In this document: positions 40,994-49,934 of the stretch, piece after piece
Numbering within the stretch: the stretch's first letter is position 1
Layout: each line of letters begins with the position of its first letter
The notes under the pieces: model-generated
Told to the model about the DNA's origin: nothing
Seen by the model: the letters and a program-made list of their open reading frames with translations, nothing else
Databases searched by the model: none
Position numbers and translations under genes: made by a program
Assembly (NCBI RefSeq): GCF_021044885.1
Contig: NZ_JAJNOD010000001.1
Coordinates: 248,001 to 312,000, forward strand
From: Microbacterium nymphoidis
GTDB taxonomy: Bacteria; Actinomycetota; Actinomycetes; Actinomycetales; Microbacteriaceae
Length of the DNA stretch: 64,000 nt
Direction: 5' to 3'

Positions 40994-41556
40994 TGAGGGA
41001 GCGGCTCCTGCGCGGCGGTGCGCTGCTGCTCGCGATCGGGGTGCTCGCCGGCTGCTCGCCCGCGGCGCCCGAGGGTGATACTCCGGTGGCGCCACCCGCG
41101 ACGGGGGAACCCAGCACGCCGGACCCGGAGAGCAGCGAGACGGCGACGGAGCCGGTCGAGCTCACCTGCGAGTCGATGATCTCCGCAGGTCTCGTCTCCG
41201 GTTACACCGCACAAGGCTGGACCGCCGTCAGCAATCCGCTCTACATCGGCTCCACGCTGATCCCCGACGGGATGTCGTGCACCTGGGGCAACCACGCGGG
41301 GGAGGGCAACGACATCGCGCAGGTGTTCGGATACGGCACCCTGACGCCGGAGCTGGCCGCGCAGGCCCAGGCCGACCTCGCGGCGCAGGGGTGGACCACA
41401 GAAGAGGATCCCGCTGGTGTCGTGGTCACCGAGCCGCGGGAGGGCGCTCTCATCAAGGACGCCGACGGATACGGCATGAGCTATCTCTTCGGCGATGGCT
41501 GGGTCCGCCTCGCCGACACGCGCGAGTCCCTGATCCTGGTGGTCTGGCCGCGCTGA
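40993..41556 (+). CDS. Hypothetical lipoprotein
   Basis: 187 aa: signal MRERLLRGGALLLAIGVLAG ending in a lipobox (LAGCS). Then a Pro/Thr/Glu-rich linker and a small domain with LTCESMISAGLVSGYTAQG, MSCTWGNHAGEGNDI and C-terminal WVRLADTRESLILVVWPR. No family recognised. The ATG overlaps the hisN stop. Secreted and membrane-anchored. Confidence 0.7.
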   Translation: MRERLLRGGALLLAIGVLAGCSPAAPEGDTPVAPPATGEPSTPDPESSETATEPVELTCESMISAGLVSGYTAQGWTAVSNPLYIGSTLIPDGMSCTWGNHAGEGNDIAQVFGYGTLTPELAAQAQADLAAQGWTTEEDPAGVVVTEPREGALIKDADGYGMSYLFGDGWVRLADTRESLILVVWPR

Positions 41557-41585
41557 TCTGCGGGGTCGTCTCCGTGCGGTCGGTC

Positions 41586-43049
41586 TCAGCCGTGCAGCCG
41601 CGCACTACGCCAGCGTGAAGCTGCATGCAGCAGCAGTCCGGCCAGGATGGCGGCGCTGAGCGCCGGGACCGTTGCCGTCAGCCCGACGGCGGCGGTCGCC
41701 AGTACGGGGCCGAGCGTCCAGATGACGCGGTTGGCGGCGGCCATATCGCCGAACGGGGTGACGATGGGCGCGAGCATCGCGACGGGAAGCGGCGGTTTGC
41801 GGGCATCGGCCACCCGCGCGGCGAGCGCGGCCGTGCCGATCAGCACGACGCACACGACGGCTGCAGCCGGCACCACGCCGAGGACGACGAGGACCGTCGC
41901 GCCGATGATGGCGGTCAGCCAGACCGCCGCGGGGGCGACCAGGTGCAGTCCCAGGAGGGTGAGGGGTGACACACCGTAGAGCGCCGGGGCGTCGGAAGCC
42001 TCCGCGGCCAGCCGGACCCCATCGGTGAACGGACCTGCTGCGGCATAGACGATCACCGCTCCCGGAACCGCGAGCCAGGCCGTGCCCGGGGCCGAAAGCG
42101 CGAACACCCCGAGAACTCCGGCGCCCAGGAGCCCGACGATGGCGACCACCAGCCGGCCCGGCGTGCGGGTCCAGCCCACCGCGTCGCGTCGGAGGAACAC
42201 CAGCGGCAGTGCTCCGCGGCCGGAGACAGGGCCTACGGCACGGCGCCCTCTGCCGGTGTGGGGCACGCTGCGCGTCGCATCGGCGACGGCGGCGGTATCC
42301 AGCAGCACGGCGCCGTCGATGGCGCTCTCCCGACGCTGCGCCGTGCTCACGAGGGCCGACGAACGCAGGGAGTTCAGCAGCAGGGGAATGGCCCCGACGG
42401 ACACGACGGCGGCGATTACGGCCATGAGCACCGAGACGGCCCGGACATCGTCACTCAGCGAAGCGAGCGGGGGCGTCGGCAGCACGCCCACGGCGAGTGA
42501 GAGCGCGATCAGCGCCGCACCCACCAGCGGCGCCGGGTGCGGGAAGCGCTGACCCACGAGCGTGAGGGTGCCTGCCACCATGCCGAGGCCGAACCCGAAG
42601 ACCGACCACTCGATGGCTGTGGCCGACGCAAGTGTGCCCACGGTGACGAGCGGCCAGGCCCAGGCAGCCAACACCCCACCCAGCACGGCTCCTCCGATGG
42701 CACAGGCACGCAGCATCGGGCCGCCGAACGCACGGACACGGGAGAGCGGGGAATCCGCGAGGATCGCGGTGAGCAGCGGTGTTCGTGCGGCGGGGCCCGC
42801 TGCGGCGCCGAGCACCAGCGCGATCCCCCCTGCCAGCAGACAGAGAGCAGGCAGCGCGCTCACCGGGGCCGCGGCGAGCATCGGCACGACAACCGGGTCG
42901 ACGAGGAGCATCCACACTGCGCGGATGAGGGGCGCGGCCACGACCAGCAGAACCAGGACACCGAGGTACCCGGCGTAGAGGTGGTCGCCGAAGCTCCTCT
43001 CCCGGGTGCGCGCCCGGCGCAGGACCGCTCGCAGGCTCGGGGTGCTCAT
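41586..43049 (-). CDS. ABC-2-type multi-helix membrane protein (permease)
   Basis: 487 aa from ATG 43049, with about 12 hydrophobic helices and short loops. Ala/Val-rich, without conserved sequence motifs. It lies directly behind a compact ABC ATPase and is taken as its permease. Substrate unknown. Confidence 0.65.
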   Translation of the reverse strand: MSTPSLRAVLRRARTRERSFGDHLYAGYLGVLVLLVVAAPLIRAVWMLLVDPVVVPMLAAAPVSALPALCLLAGGIALVLGAAAGPAARTPLLTAILADSPLSRVRAFGGPMLRACAIGGAVLGGVLAAWAWPLVTVGTLASATAIEWSVFGFGLGMVAGTLTLVGQRFPHPAPLVGAALIALSLAVGVLPTPPLASLSDDVRAVSVLMAVIAAVVSVGAIPLLLNSLRSSALVSTAQRRESAIDGAVLLDTAAVADATRSVPHTGRGRRAVGPVSGRGALPLVFLRRDAVGWTRTPGRLVVAIVGLLGAGVLGVFALSAPGTAWLAVPGAVIVYAAAGPFTDGVRLAAEASDAPALYGVSPLTLLGLHLVAPAAVWLTAIIGATVLVVLGVVPAAAVVCVVLIGTAALAARVADARKPPLPVAMLAPIVTPFGDMAAANRVIWTLGPVLATAAVGLTATVPALSAAILAGLLLHAASRWRSARLHG

Positions 43050-43089
43050 CGCGCCGATCCGTCCGCACACCGCACGTCTCGTCTCCGGT

Positions 43090-43704
43090 TCATGCTGCGA
43101 TCCGCACGACCCGGTCAGCAGCCCGCTCGACGTCGTCATCATGGCTGGCGATCAGGAACGTCGTGCCCGCCCGTCGGCGCTCGTCGATGTTGGCGATGAG
43201 GCGGTGCCGTCTCTCGTCGTCCAAGCGCTGTTCGGGCTCGTCGAGGATGACGAGCTCGGCGGGCCGGATCCAGGTCGCCGCGAGGTGGAACAGCCGGCGC
43301 TGGCCGCTGGAGAGCTCGTGCGGGAACCGTGCGGCGAGTTCCTCGATTCCCCAGCGAGCGATCTCCCGGTCGGCGGCGGCGTCGGCCTCGGCGACGCCCC
43401 AGGTGAGCGCGATGAGTGCCAGCTGTTCCCGGATCGTGAGATCACGTGCGGTGGGCGGCGGGTCCAGAAGCGCCGCGACGCGCGTACGGAACCGTCGTGA
43501 TCGATCGTCCGGGTGATCCTGAGCGACGTGTACCGTTCCGTCGGTGGGTCGACGGCGGCCGGCCACCAGAGAGAGCAGCGTGGTCTTGCCGGAGCCGTTG
43601 CGTCCCCGGAGCACGCAGACCGTGCCCCTCGCAACGTCGAGGTCTGTGGGGGGAAGGAGAGTGATCCCGTCCAGGATCACGGTGGCCTGCTCCGCGGTGA
43701 TCAT
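43090..43704 (-). CDS. ABC transporter ATP-binding protein
   Basis: 204 aa: Walker A RGRNGSGKTT, a variant signature ELSSGQRRL, Walker B AELVILDEPEQRLD and switch His in ASHDDD. The short length fits an ATPase of a simple exporter working with the membrane protein at 41586, 40 bp downstream. Confidence 0.82.
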   Translation of the reverse strand: MITAEQATVILDGITLLPPTDLDVARGTVCVLRGRNGSGKTTLLSLVAGRRRPTDGTVHVAQDHPDDRSRRFRTRVAALLDPPPTARDLTIREQLALIALTWGVAEADAAADREIARWGIEELAARFPHELSSGQRRLFHLAATWIRPAELVILDEPEQRLDDERRHRLIANIDERRRAGTTFLIASHDDDVERAADRVVRIAA

Positions 43705-43772
43705 GTTCCCATGCTGTCATCGGACGGGGGCGAGGGCAGCCGTCGGCGCGGTGCGGCGTGGTTCTGGAACGC

Positions 43773-43806
43773 CGATGCCCCTGGCCTGCGCAGGCCAGGG
43801 GCATCG
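43773..43806. terminator. Perfect 34-bp palindrome, terminator
   Basis: CGATGCCCCTGGCCTGC and its exact complement, no loop bases. It lies five bases beyond the stop of the MFS gene at 43812 and upstream of the ABC ATPase gene. Confidence 0.75.
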
Positions 43807-43811
43807 GGATC

Positions 43812-45050
43812 TCAGCTGGCGTCGCCGATCGCGACCGCCTCCACCTCTTCGACCGCGTCGGCACCGCGCATGTCGACGCGAGCGAGCCGAGAGCGCCCGA
43901 ACACCAGCACCAGCGCGGCGATGATCACCACGACCCCGGCGAACACGTAGGGGAGCCAGTCTCCGGCGAGCCCGGCGAGAGCGGCGGCCAGCGGGGGAGC
44001 GACGGCGCCGCCCAGGAAGCGCACACCGGAGTACGACGACGATGCGACGGCGCGGGGCAGGTCGGTCGCCTCCATGACGGCCTCTGTGAGCGTCGTGTTG
44101 ACGACGCCCAGCAGCAGGCCGCCCACAACGATCACCACGATGAGACCCACGGAATTGTGGATCGTGAAGGCTCCCGCCGCCAGATCGATCGCCAGCAGCA
44201 GGAAGGTCGCGATCAGTACCGTGGTGCGCCGGAATCGCTCAAGCAGGCGCGGGGCGAGCCACACGCTGGTGATGGCGAGCGCCAGGCCCCAACCGAAGAA
44301 CACATATCCCATCTGCATCGTCTCAATCCCCAGTGCGCTCAGCACCAGGGGTGAGAACGCCAGCAGGATGAAGAAGCCCATGTTGTAGAACAGTGCGGCG
44401 ACGGCGAGCAGGCCCAGCGCGGGCTGGGCGAGAGCGCGGAACGGTGCGCTGATGCTCACCGGCTGGGGCTTCTCGACCTCACCTCGCAACATGGTGATGA
44501 TCGCGATGAAGGCCACCGCCATCAGGATCGCCACTCCGGCGAACGGACCGCGCCATCCGTAGAGGTGCCCGAGCAGCCCGCCGAGCAGCGGACCGATCGC
44601 GATGCCGACGCCCAGCGCGGCCTCGTACAGGATGATGGCCGCTTCGCTGCCGCCCGCGGCAGCACCCACGATCGTGGCGAGTGCTGTCGAGATGAACAGC
44701 GCGTTGCCGAGACCCCATCCCGCGCGGAAGCCGATGACGAGATCCACGGTCCCGCTCAGCGAGCACGCCAGGGCGAACACCACGATCACGGCCAGGCCGA
44801 TCAGCAGGGTCTTCTTGGCCCCGATGCGGCTGGACACCCAGGAGCTGAAGAACATGACCACGCCGGTGACGGCGAGGTAACTGGTGAAGAGCAACTCGGT
44901 CTGCACCGGGGTGGCGTGCAGGTCGGTGGCGATCGAGTTCAGGATCGGGTCGACCAGGCCGATTCCCATGAACGCGACGACCGAGGCGAATGCGACGGCC
45001 CAGACGGTCATGGGCTGTTTGAGGAGGGACTGCTGATGGGCAGTACTCAT
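43812..45050 (-). CDS. MFS transporter
   Basis: 412-aa, 12-helix exporter of the DHA1 type. Motif A region SSWVSSRIGAKKTLLIGLAV, and motif C-like GVGIAIGPLLGGLLGHLYGW in helix 5. Its start overlaps the stop of the marR-type gene, so expression is tied to that repressor. It probably exports a toxic small molecule sensed by the regulator. Confidence 0.85.
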   Translation of the reverse strand: MSTAHQQSLLKQPMTVWAVAFASVVAFMGIGLVDPILNSIATDLHATPVQTELLFTSYLAVTGVVMFFSSWVSSRIGAKKTLLIGLAVIVVFALACSLSGTVDLVIGFRAGWGLGNALFISTALATIVGAAAGGSEAAIILYEAALGVGIAIGPLLGGLLGHLYGWRGPFAGVAILMAVAFIAIITMLRGEVEKPQPVSISAPFRALAQPALGLLAVAALFYNMGFFILLAFSPLVLSALGIETMQMGYVFFGWGLALAITSVWLAPRLLERFRRTTVLIATFLLLAIDLAAGAFTIHNSVGLIVVIVVGGLLLGVVNTTLTEAVMEATDLPRAVASSSYSGVRFLGGAVAPPLAAALAGLAGDWLPYVFAGVVVIIAALVLVFGRSRLARVDMRGADAVEEVEAVAIGDAS

Positions 45051-45481
45051 CGATGGGACTCCTGTGATGATGCGATGCGGGAGGCGAGGATCTCGGAGGC
45101 GCGGCGAAGCGTCTCCCAGTCCTCGTCGGGGAGATCGGCGAAGAACGGGCTGAGCGCCTCACCGAGTTGCGTCTGCCAAGCGTCGAGCGCATGGCGCCCG
45201 TCGGTGGTGACGGAGATGAGGTGCGCGCGGGAATCGGACGGATCCTCTTCGCGGGCCAGTAGACCCGCCTCGGTCATCGCGGCGACCAGCCGGGTCATAC
45301 CCGGCTGCGTCACGCGGCTGAGGCGGGCCAGTTCGCCGATGCGCTGCGGGCCTTCGCTGATCAGGATGGCGAGCGTGCGCCACTGCGCTGCAGGGGTCTC
45401 GTTCTTCGTCGTCACGGCGGCGATGCGCCCGAGAGCAGTGGCCGCTGTGACGATGCGGACGATGTCCTGCGTGTTCTTCAT
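45047..45481 (-). CDS. MarR-family transcriptional regulator
   Basis: 144 aa. Winged helix: GPQRIGELARLSRVTQPGMT as recognition region and the wing EEDPSDSRAHLISVT with the conserved D-x-R. It likely represses itself and the coupled MFS exporter via the palindrome at 45498. Confidence 0.9.
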   Translation of the reverse strand: MKNTQDIVRIVTAATALGRIAAVTTKNETPAAQWRTLAILISEGPQRIGELARLSRVTQPGMTRLVAAMTEAGLLAREEDPSDSRAHLISVTTDGRHALDAWQTQLGEALSPFFADLPDEDWETLRRASEILASRIASSQESHR

Positions 45482-45497
45482 CCGGAAAGCATACCAG

Positions 45498-45509
45498 AGG
45501 TATATACCT
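45498..45509. promoter_or_regulatory. MarR operator candidate
   Basis: AGGTATATACCT, a perfect 12-bp palindrome inside a wider ATACC...GGTAT array, 17 bases upstream of the marR-type start. Confidence 0.55.
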
Positions 45510-45519
45510 TAGGTATGTG

Positions 45520-46329
45520 TTACGGATGAGAACGAGTCGCGAGAATGCCGGTGAGCTGGTGGGCGTGTGACAGCAGCGCACGCCCGAGCATCGGCAGGCG
45601 GTCGGGGCCGAACCGGAACTGAACACCCGTGAGGCTCAGCGCCCAGGCCGGCCTGCCGTCAGAATCGAACACGGCGGCACCGATCCCGTAACTGCCCTCC
45701 ACGATCAGGCCCGGGTTCAGGGCGTATCCGCGGTCGCGAGTCTCCGCGATGCGTGAGCGCAGCTGCGGCGTGCCGTGCGCGGGTCCGTACCGCACGCGCA
45801 GATCGCCCGCGGAAGCGAGATAGGCCTCGCACTCGTCAGCGGGGAGGAAGGCGAGGATGGCGAGTCCGGCCGATGCCACACCGAGAGGGAAGCGTACCCC
45901 TTCACTCAGCACGAAGCTGCGGATCGGGAAGGCGCCGTCCTCGCGCACGAGGCAGACGCTCTCGTCTCCGCGTCGCACGGAGAGGAACGCGCTCTCCTCG
46001 GTGCGCGTTGCGAGCGATCGCACGACGTCGCGCGCCAGGGCCGGCACCGAGTATCGCGTCGCAGCGACCGTGCCCATGAGGTAGAGCTCGGGGCCGGCCA
46101 GCCATGCCCCGCTCTGTTCGTGCCGATCCACGAGGCCCTCGGCCTGAAGCGCGGACAGCAGGCGATGGGCGGTGGAGCGAGTCAGGTCGGCGGCGTGCGC
46201 CAGCTCTTGGACTCCCGCACCGGTCTCACCGGCAGCCGTGACCAGGCGAAGGAGGTGGGCCGCGCGGGCGACGGCCTGCGTTCCCGGGACGGCCGTGCTC
46301 ACCCGTCGCGTCTCTCGCTGTGTGCTCAT
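45520..46329 (-). CDS. IclR-family transcriptional regulator
   Basis: 269 aa from ATG 46329. The longer frame from 46359 would read through an operator palindrome, so it is rejected. N-terminal helix-turn-helix ELAHAADLTRSTAHRLLSAL; C-terminal effector domain with FLSVRRGDESVCLVRE and ALNPGLIVEGSYGIGAAVFD. It is divergent from the CoA-transferase/thiolase operon, the usual arrangement of PcaR-like regulators. Confidence 0.9.
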   Translation of the reverse strand: MSTQRETRRVSTAVPGTQAVARAAHLLRLVTAAGETGAGVQELAHAADLTRSTAHRLLSALQAEGLVDRHEQSGAWLAGPELYLMGTVAATRYSVPALARDVVRSLATRTEESAFLSVRRGDESVCLVREDGAFPIRSFVLSEGVRFPLGVASAGLAILAFLPADECEAYLASAGDLRVRYGPAHGTPQLRSRIAETRDRGYALNPGLIVEGSYGIGAAVFDSDGRPAWALSLTGVQFRFGPDRLPMLGRALLSHAHQLTGILATRSHP

Positions 46330-46330
46330 A

Positions 46331-46352
46331 ATGTGGACATTAACGTCCACAT
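46331..46352. promoter_or_regulatory. IclR operator candidate
   Basis: ATGTGGAC - ATTAAC - GTCCACAT, perfect 8-bp arms, immediately upstream of the iclR-type start and about 90 bases before the catabolic operon. Confidence 0.6.
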
Positions 46353-46442
46353 CGACCACATGACAGTCTGGTCCCTTTCGTCGGGATCATCTGCGGAGCA
46401 CCCTGGAGAGGCGCGCGAACGCGGCGGGAGCGAGGAGGCTCG

Positions 46443-47213
46443 GTGATCGACAAGCAGGTGGCATCGGCCGCGGGGGCGGTGGCGGACATCAGGGACGGCG
46501 CGAGCATCGCGGTCGGCGGGTTCGGACTCTCCGGCAACCCGATCGCCCTGATTCAGGCGCTGCTGCAGCAGGGGACATCCCAGCTGAGCGTCGTCTCCAA
46601 CAACTGCGGCGTTGACGACTGGGGTCTGGGGGTGCTGCTGAATGCACGCCGAATTCGTAAGATGACCTCCTCCTACGTCGGTGAGAACAAGGAGTTCGAG
46701 CGTCAGTTCCTCGCCGGCGAGCTGGAGCTGGAGCTGACCCCGCAGGGCACGCTCGCGGAGAAGCTCCGCGCGGGCGGTGCGGGGATCGCGGCGTTTTTCA
46801 CGCAGACCGGAGTGGGAACGCAGGTGTCGGAGGGCGGGTTGCCGCGGCGATACAACCCGGACGGGAGCATCGCGGTCGCATCGCCTCAGAAAGAGGTGCG
46901 GGTCTTCGCGCCCGACGGCATAGAGCGGGAGTACGTGCTGGAGGAGGCGATCACCACGGACTTCGCCCTGGTCCACGCGCTGATCGGCGACCGCCACGGC
47001 AACCTCGTGTTCCATGAGTCGGCACGCAATTTCAATCCGCTCGCGGCCATGGCCGGTCGTGTCTGCATCGCGCAGGTTGAGAGGCTGGTCGAGCCGGGGG
47101 AGATCGATCCCGACGCGGTGCACCTCCCGGGCATCTACGTCCATCGCGTGCTCGAGGTGGGATCGGACATCGAGAAGCGCATCGAGCGACGCACCGTTCG
47201 TGAGGGGAACTGA
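46443..47213 (+). CDS. 3-oxoacid CoA-transferase, subunit A
   Basis: 256 aa from GTG 46443 (GAGGAGG upstream). CoA-transferase family I alpha subunit: [18 protein letters not shown] and [13 protein letters not shown]. It moves CoA from succinyl-CoA to 3-oxoadipate or acetoacetate. Together with subunit B, a thiolase and an IclR regulator this suggests the end of the beta-ketoadipate pathway (pcaIJ) or acetoacetate use (scoAB). Sequence alone does not decide. Confidence 0.88.
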   Translation: MIDKQVASAAGAVADIRDGASIAVGGFGLSGNPIALIQALLQQGTSQLSVVSNNCGVDDWGLGVLLNARRIRKMTSSYVGENKEFERQFLAGELELELTPQGTLAEKLRAGGAGIAAFFTQTGVGTQVSEGGLPRRYNPDGSIAVASPQKEVRVFAPDGIEREYVLEEAITTDFALVHALIGDRHGNLVFHESARNFNPLAAMAGRVCIAQVERLVEPGEIDPDAVHLPGIYVHRVLEVGSDIEKRIERRTVREGN

Positions 47214-47214
47214 C

Positions 47215-47871
47215 ATGGCTCTCACCCGTGAGGAGATGGCGGCGCGCGCCGCACAGGAGCTGACGGACGGCTCCTACGTGAACCTGGGCATCGGGCTGCC
47301 CACCCTGGTTCCGAACTACGTGCCCAGCGATGTCACCGTCGTCCTGCAGTCGGAGAACGGCATCCTCGGCGTCGGCCCGTACCCGAGTGCAGAGGCGGTG
47401 GACCCTGACCTGATCAACGCCGGCAAGGAGACGGTCACGGTCCTCGCTGGAGCCAGCTTCTTCGATTCCGCCCTGAGCTTCGGGATGATCCGCGGCGGCA
47501 AGATCGATGCAGCCATCCTCGGAGCGATGCAGGTGTCGGCCGCCGGGGATCTGGCGAACTGGATGATCCCGGGCAAGATGGTCAAGGGTCCGGGAGGTGC
47601 CATGGATCTCGTGCACGGCGCCGCGCGGGTGATCGTGCTGATGGAGCACGTCGCCAAGGACGGCACGCCCAAGATCGTGGATTCCTGCACACTGCCGTTG
47701 ACGGGGCGCGGGGTCGTGGATCGCATCATCACCGATCTCGCCGTGATCGATGTCATCGAGGACGGTCTCGTGCTCGTGGAGCTCGCGCCCGGGGTGTCCG
47801 TCGACCAGGTCGTCTCGACCACCCAGCCTGCGCTCATCGTCCCTGAATCCCTGTCCGTTGAGAATCCGTGA
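47215..47871 (+). CDS. 3-oxoacid CoA-transferase, subunit B
   Basis: 218 aa. The beta-subunit catalytic Glu lies in [34 protein letters not shown] and [20 protein letters not shown] are also conserved. It starts one base after the subunit A stop and is followed 10 bp later by the thiolase. Confidence 0.9.
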   Translation: MALTREEMAARAAQELTDGSYVNLGIGLPTLVPNYVPSDVTVVLQSENGILGVGPYPSAEAVDPDLINAGKETVTVLAGASFFDSALSFGMIRGGKIDAAILGAMQVSAAGDLANWMIPGKMVKGPGGAMDLVHGAARVIVLMEHVAKDGTPKIVDSCTLPLTGRGVVDRIITDLAVIDVIEDGLVLVELAPGVSVDQVVSTTQPALIVPESLSVENP

Positions 47872-47881
47872 GGATGGAATC

Positions 47882-49066
47882 ATGAACCCCACCGATGTCG
47901 TCATCGTCGCCGCCGCACGCACGCCGCAGGGCCGCCTCAAGGGTCAGCTCGCGTCCTTCACCGCCCCGCAGCTGGGAGCGCTCGCGATCCGTGGCGCACT
48001 GGAGAAGGGCGGGATCGCGGCCGAGGCCGTCGACGCGGTGGTCATGGGGCAGGTGCTTCCCGCCGGTTCCGGCCAGAACGCCGCGCGTCAGGCGGCCGTC
48101 GGTGCGGGTCTCGGGTGGAACGTCCACTCGTCCTCCGTGAACAAGGTGTGCCTGTCCGGCCTCACCGCCGTGATCGATGCCGCGCGGATGATCCGCTCGG
48201 GTGACGCGACAGTGGTGGTGGCCGGTGGCATGGAGTCGATGACTCGCGCGCCGCACCTGCTGATGGGCTCGCGCGACGGGTGGCAGTACGGCAGCGTCGA
48301 GGTGCTCGATCACATGGCGTTCGACGGTCTCACCGACGCCTATGACCGGGAGAGCATGGGGCTGTCCACCGAGCGCCACAACCCGCGCTTCGGCGTCGAT
48401 CGGGACGCACAGGATCGCGTCGCGATGCTGTCGCACCAGCGCGCGGCCGCCGCAGCGGAATCCGGTGTTCTCGCCGACGAACTCGTCACGGTCGAAGTAC
48501 CGCAGCGCAAGGGCGACCCGGTCCTGGTGACCACCGATGAGGGCGTCCGCCCGGCGACCACGATGGAGACACTGCGGGGACTTCGCCCGGCCTTCAGCGC
48601 CGATGGTCAGATCACGGCGGGCAACTCCTCGCCGATCTCGGACGGAGCGGCGGCTCTCGTTCTCACCTCACGCGAGCACGCGGCGGCGCAGGGATGGCCG
48701 ATCCTGGCGGTGGTCGGCGCGAGCGGCCAGACGGCGGGACCCGACAACTCGCTGCAGCGCCAGCCGGCCGATGCCATTGCGAAGGCGATGTCCAAGCAGG
48801 GGATCACCGCGGAGGATGTCGACCTGTTCGAGATCAACGAGGCGTTCGGAGCTGTGGTCGCCGCGTCACAGCGCGCCCTCGGCGTCGACGAGGACCGTGT
48901 CAACATCCACGGCGGCGGGATCGCGATCGGTCACCCGATCGGTGCCAGCGGGGCTCGCCTCGTCGTGCATCTCGCTCATGAACTCGCACGGCGCGGGTCG
49001 GGGACCGGCGCCGTGGGCCTGTGCGGAGGCGGGGGACAGGGTGAGGCGCTCATCCTCACGCGCTGA
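47882..49066 (+). CDS. Thiolase (acetyl-CoA acetyltransferase or 3-oxoadipyl-CoA thiolase)
   Basis: 394 aa. Catalytic Cys90 in SSVNKVCLSGL, GGMESMTRAPHL, His in GHPIGASGARLV and the second Cys in LCGGGGQG. It cleaves a 3-oxoacyl-CoA made by the CoA-transferase to acetyl-CoA and a shorter acyl-CoA. Which substrate is uncertain: pcaF-like and atoB-like thiolases look alike. Confidence 0.92.
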   Translation: MNPTDVVIVAAARTPQGRLKGQLASFTAPQLGALAIRGALEKGGIAAEAVDAVVMGQVLPAGSGQNAARQAAVGAGLGWNVHSSSVNKVCLSGLTAVIDAARMIRSGDATVVVAGGMESMTRAPHLLMGSRDGWQYGSVEVLDHMAFDGLTDAYDRESMGLSTERHNPRFGVDRDAQDRVAMLSHQRAAAAAESGVLADELVTVEVPQRKGDPVLVTTDEGVRPATTMETLRGLRPAFSADGQITAGNSSPISDGAAALVLTSREHAAAQGWPILAVVGASGQTAGPDNSLQRQPADAIAKAMSKQGITAEDVDLFEINEAFGAVVAASQRALGVDEDRVNIHGGGIAIGHPIGASGARLVVHLAHELARRGSGTGAVGLCGGGGQGEALILTR

Positions 49067-49085
49067 GGCTGCCTAAGCTGAGGGC

Positions 49086-49523
49086 ATGGTGCAGATCCGC
49101 GCGGTGTCCCTCCTCGATGAGCCGGTGTGGCGTGAGCTGTGGGCGGGGTACCTCTCGTTCTACGAGACGGAGATCGACGAGGCCACGACCGCCTCGACCT
49201 TCGCGCGCGTGGTGGACGGGCGCCAGATCAACGGTGCCCTCGCGTGGGAGGGGGACACGGCCGTCGGCCTCGTCCACTGGCTCACGCATCCCGCTACCTG
49301 GTCGATGCGTCCGTACTGCTACCTGGAAGACCTGTTCGTCTCTCCCGCGGCGCGCGGGGACGGAGTGGGGACAGCGCTGATCGAGCATGTGACGACGTGG
49401 GCGCGCTCGAACGCCTGCCACAAGGTCTACTGGCTCACCGCCGCGGGGAACTCCACCGCGCGGTCGCTGTACGACCGGGTGGCACGAGACACCGGATTCG
49501 TGCAGTACGCGATATCACTCTGA
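49086..49523 (+). CDS. GNAT-family N-acetyltransferase
   Basis: 145 aa. Acetyl-CoA site YLEDLFVSPAARGDGVGTAL and C-terminal VYWLTAAGNSTARSLYDRVA. Substrate unknown. It starts 19 bp behind the thiolase and may be read through from it. Confidence 0.85.
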   Translation: MVQIRAVSLLDEPVWRELWAGYLSFYETEIDEATTASTFARVVDGRQINGALAWEGDTAVGLVHWLTHPATWSMRPYCYLEDLFVSPAARGDGVGTALIEHVTTWARSNACHKVYWLTAAGNSTARSLYDRVARDTGFVQYAISL

Positions 49524-49747
49524 GCCTCGTTCCACACCGCGGGACAGCGGTGGTGGGGGCTGATCGGCGGTGAGACGCTGCTCTTCTGGGGAGCAGATGT
49601 GCGCTGTACCGGGGTGTGCGTGGCGTGCGCGGCGTGCCGTGTGCGGTGCGGGGTGATTCGTCTGGAACGTGCCGTGCACTGCGTGGGGCATGCGGGGTGC
49701 GCTGTGCAGCGGTGCGCGGGGTGGGGATGATCCCGGCCTCCGTGGGG
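49524..49747. other. GTGCG-rich low-complexity spacer
   Basis: A stretch dense in GTGCG/GGGGTG words without a gene. It leads into the tandem hairpin array and looks like decayed copies of the same repeat (for example at 49640-49660 and 49685-49730). Confidence 0.4.
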
Positions 49748-49850
49748 CGGTGAAACGACACCGCCACGTGCGGGGTGCGGTGAAACGACACCGCCACGTG
49801 CGGGTGCGGTGAAACGACACCGCCACGTGCGGGTGCGGTGAAACGACACA
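49748..49850. repeat. Four tandem 29-30 bp repeats, each a small hairpin
   Basis: TGAAACGACA recurs at 49751, 49781, 49810 and 49839. Each full unit reads GCGGTG-AAACGA-CACCGC followed by CACGTG, so it can fold into a 6-bp hairpin. The last unit is diverged. The array ends 85 bases before the HNH gene. Confidence 0.85.
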
Positions 49851-49934
49851 GCGCCGCATGCTGGGCGCAGAAGATCTATCCACAGAGCCGCAGGTGTCGA
49901 ACATAAGAACGACAGGCAGTGTCAGAATTGGGCC

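Noticed and set aside
49748..49850. CRISPR array
   Set aside because: Repeats are directly tandem with no unique spacers and no cas genes.
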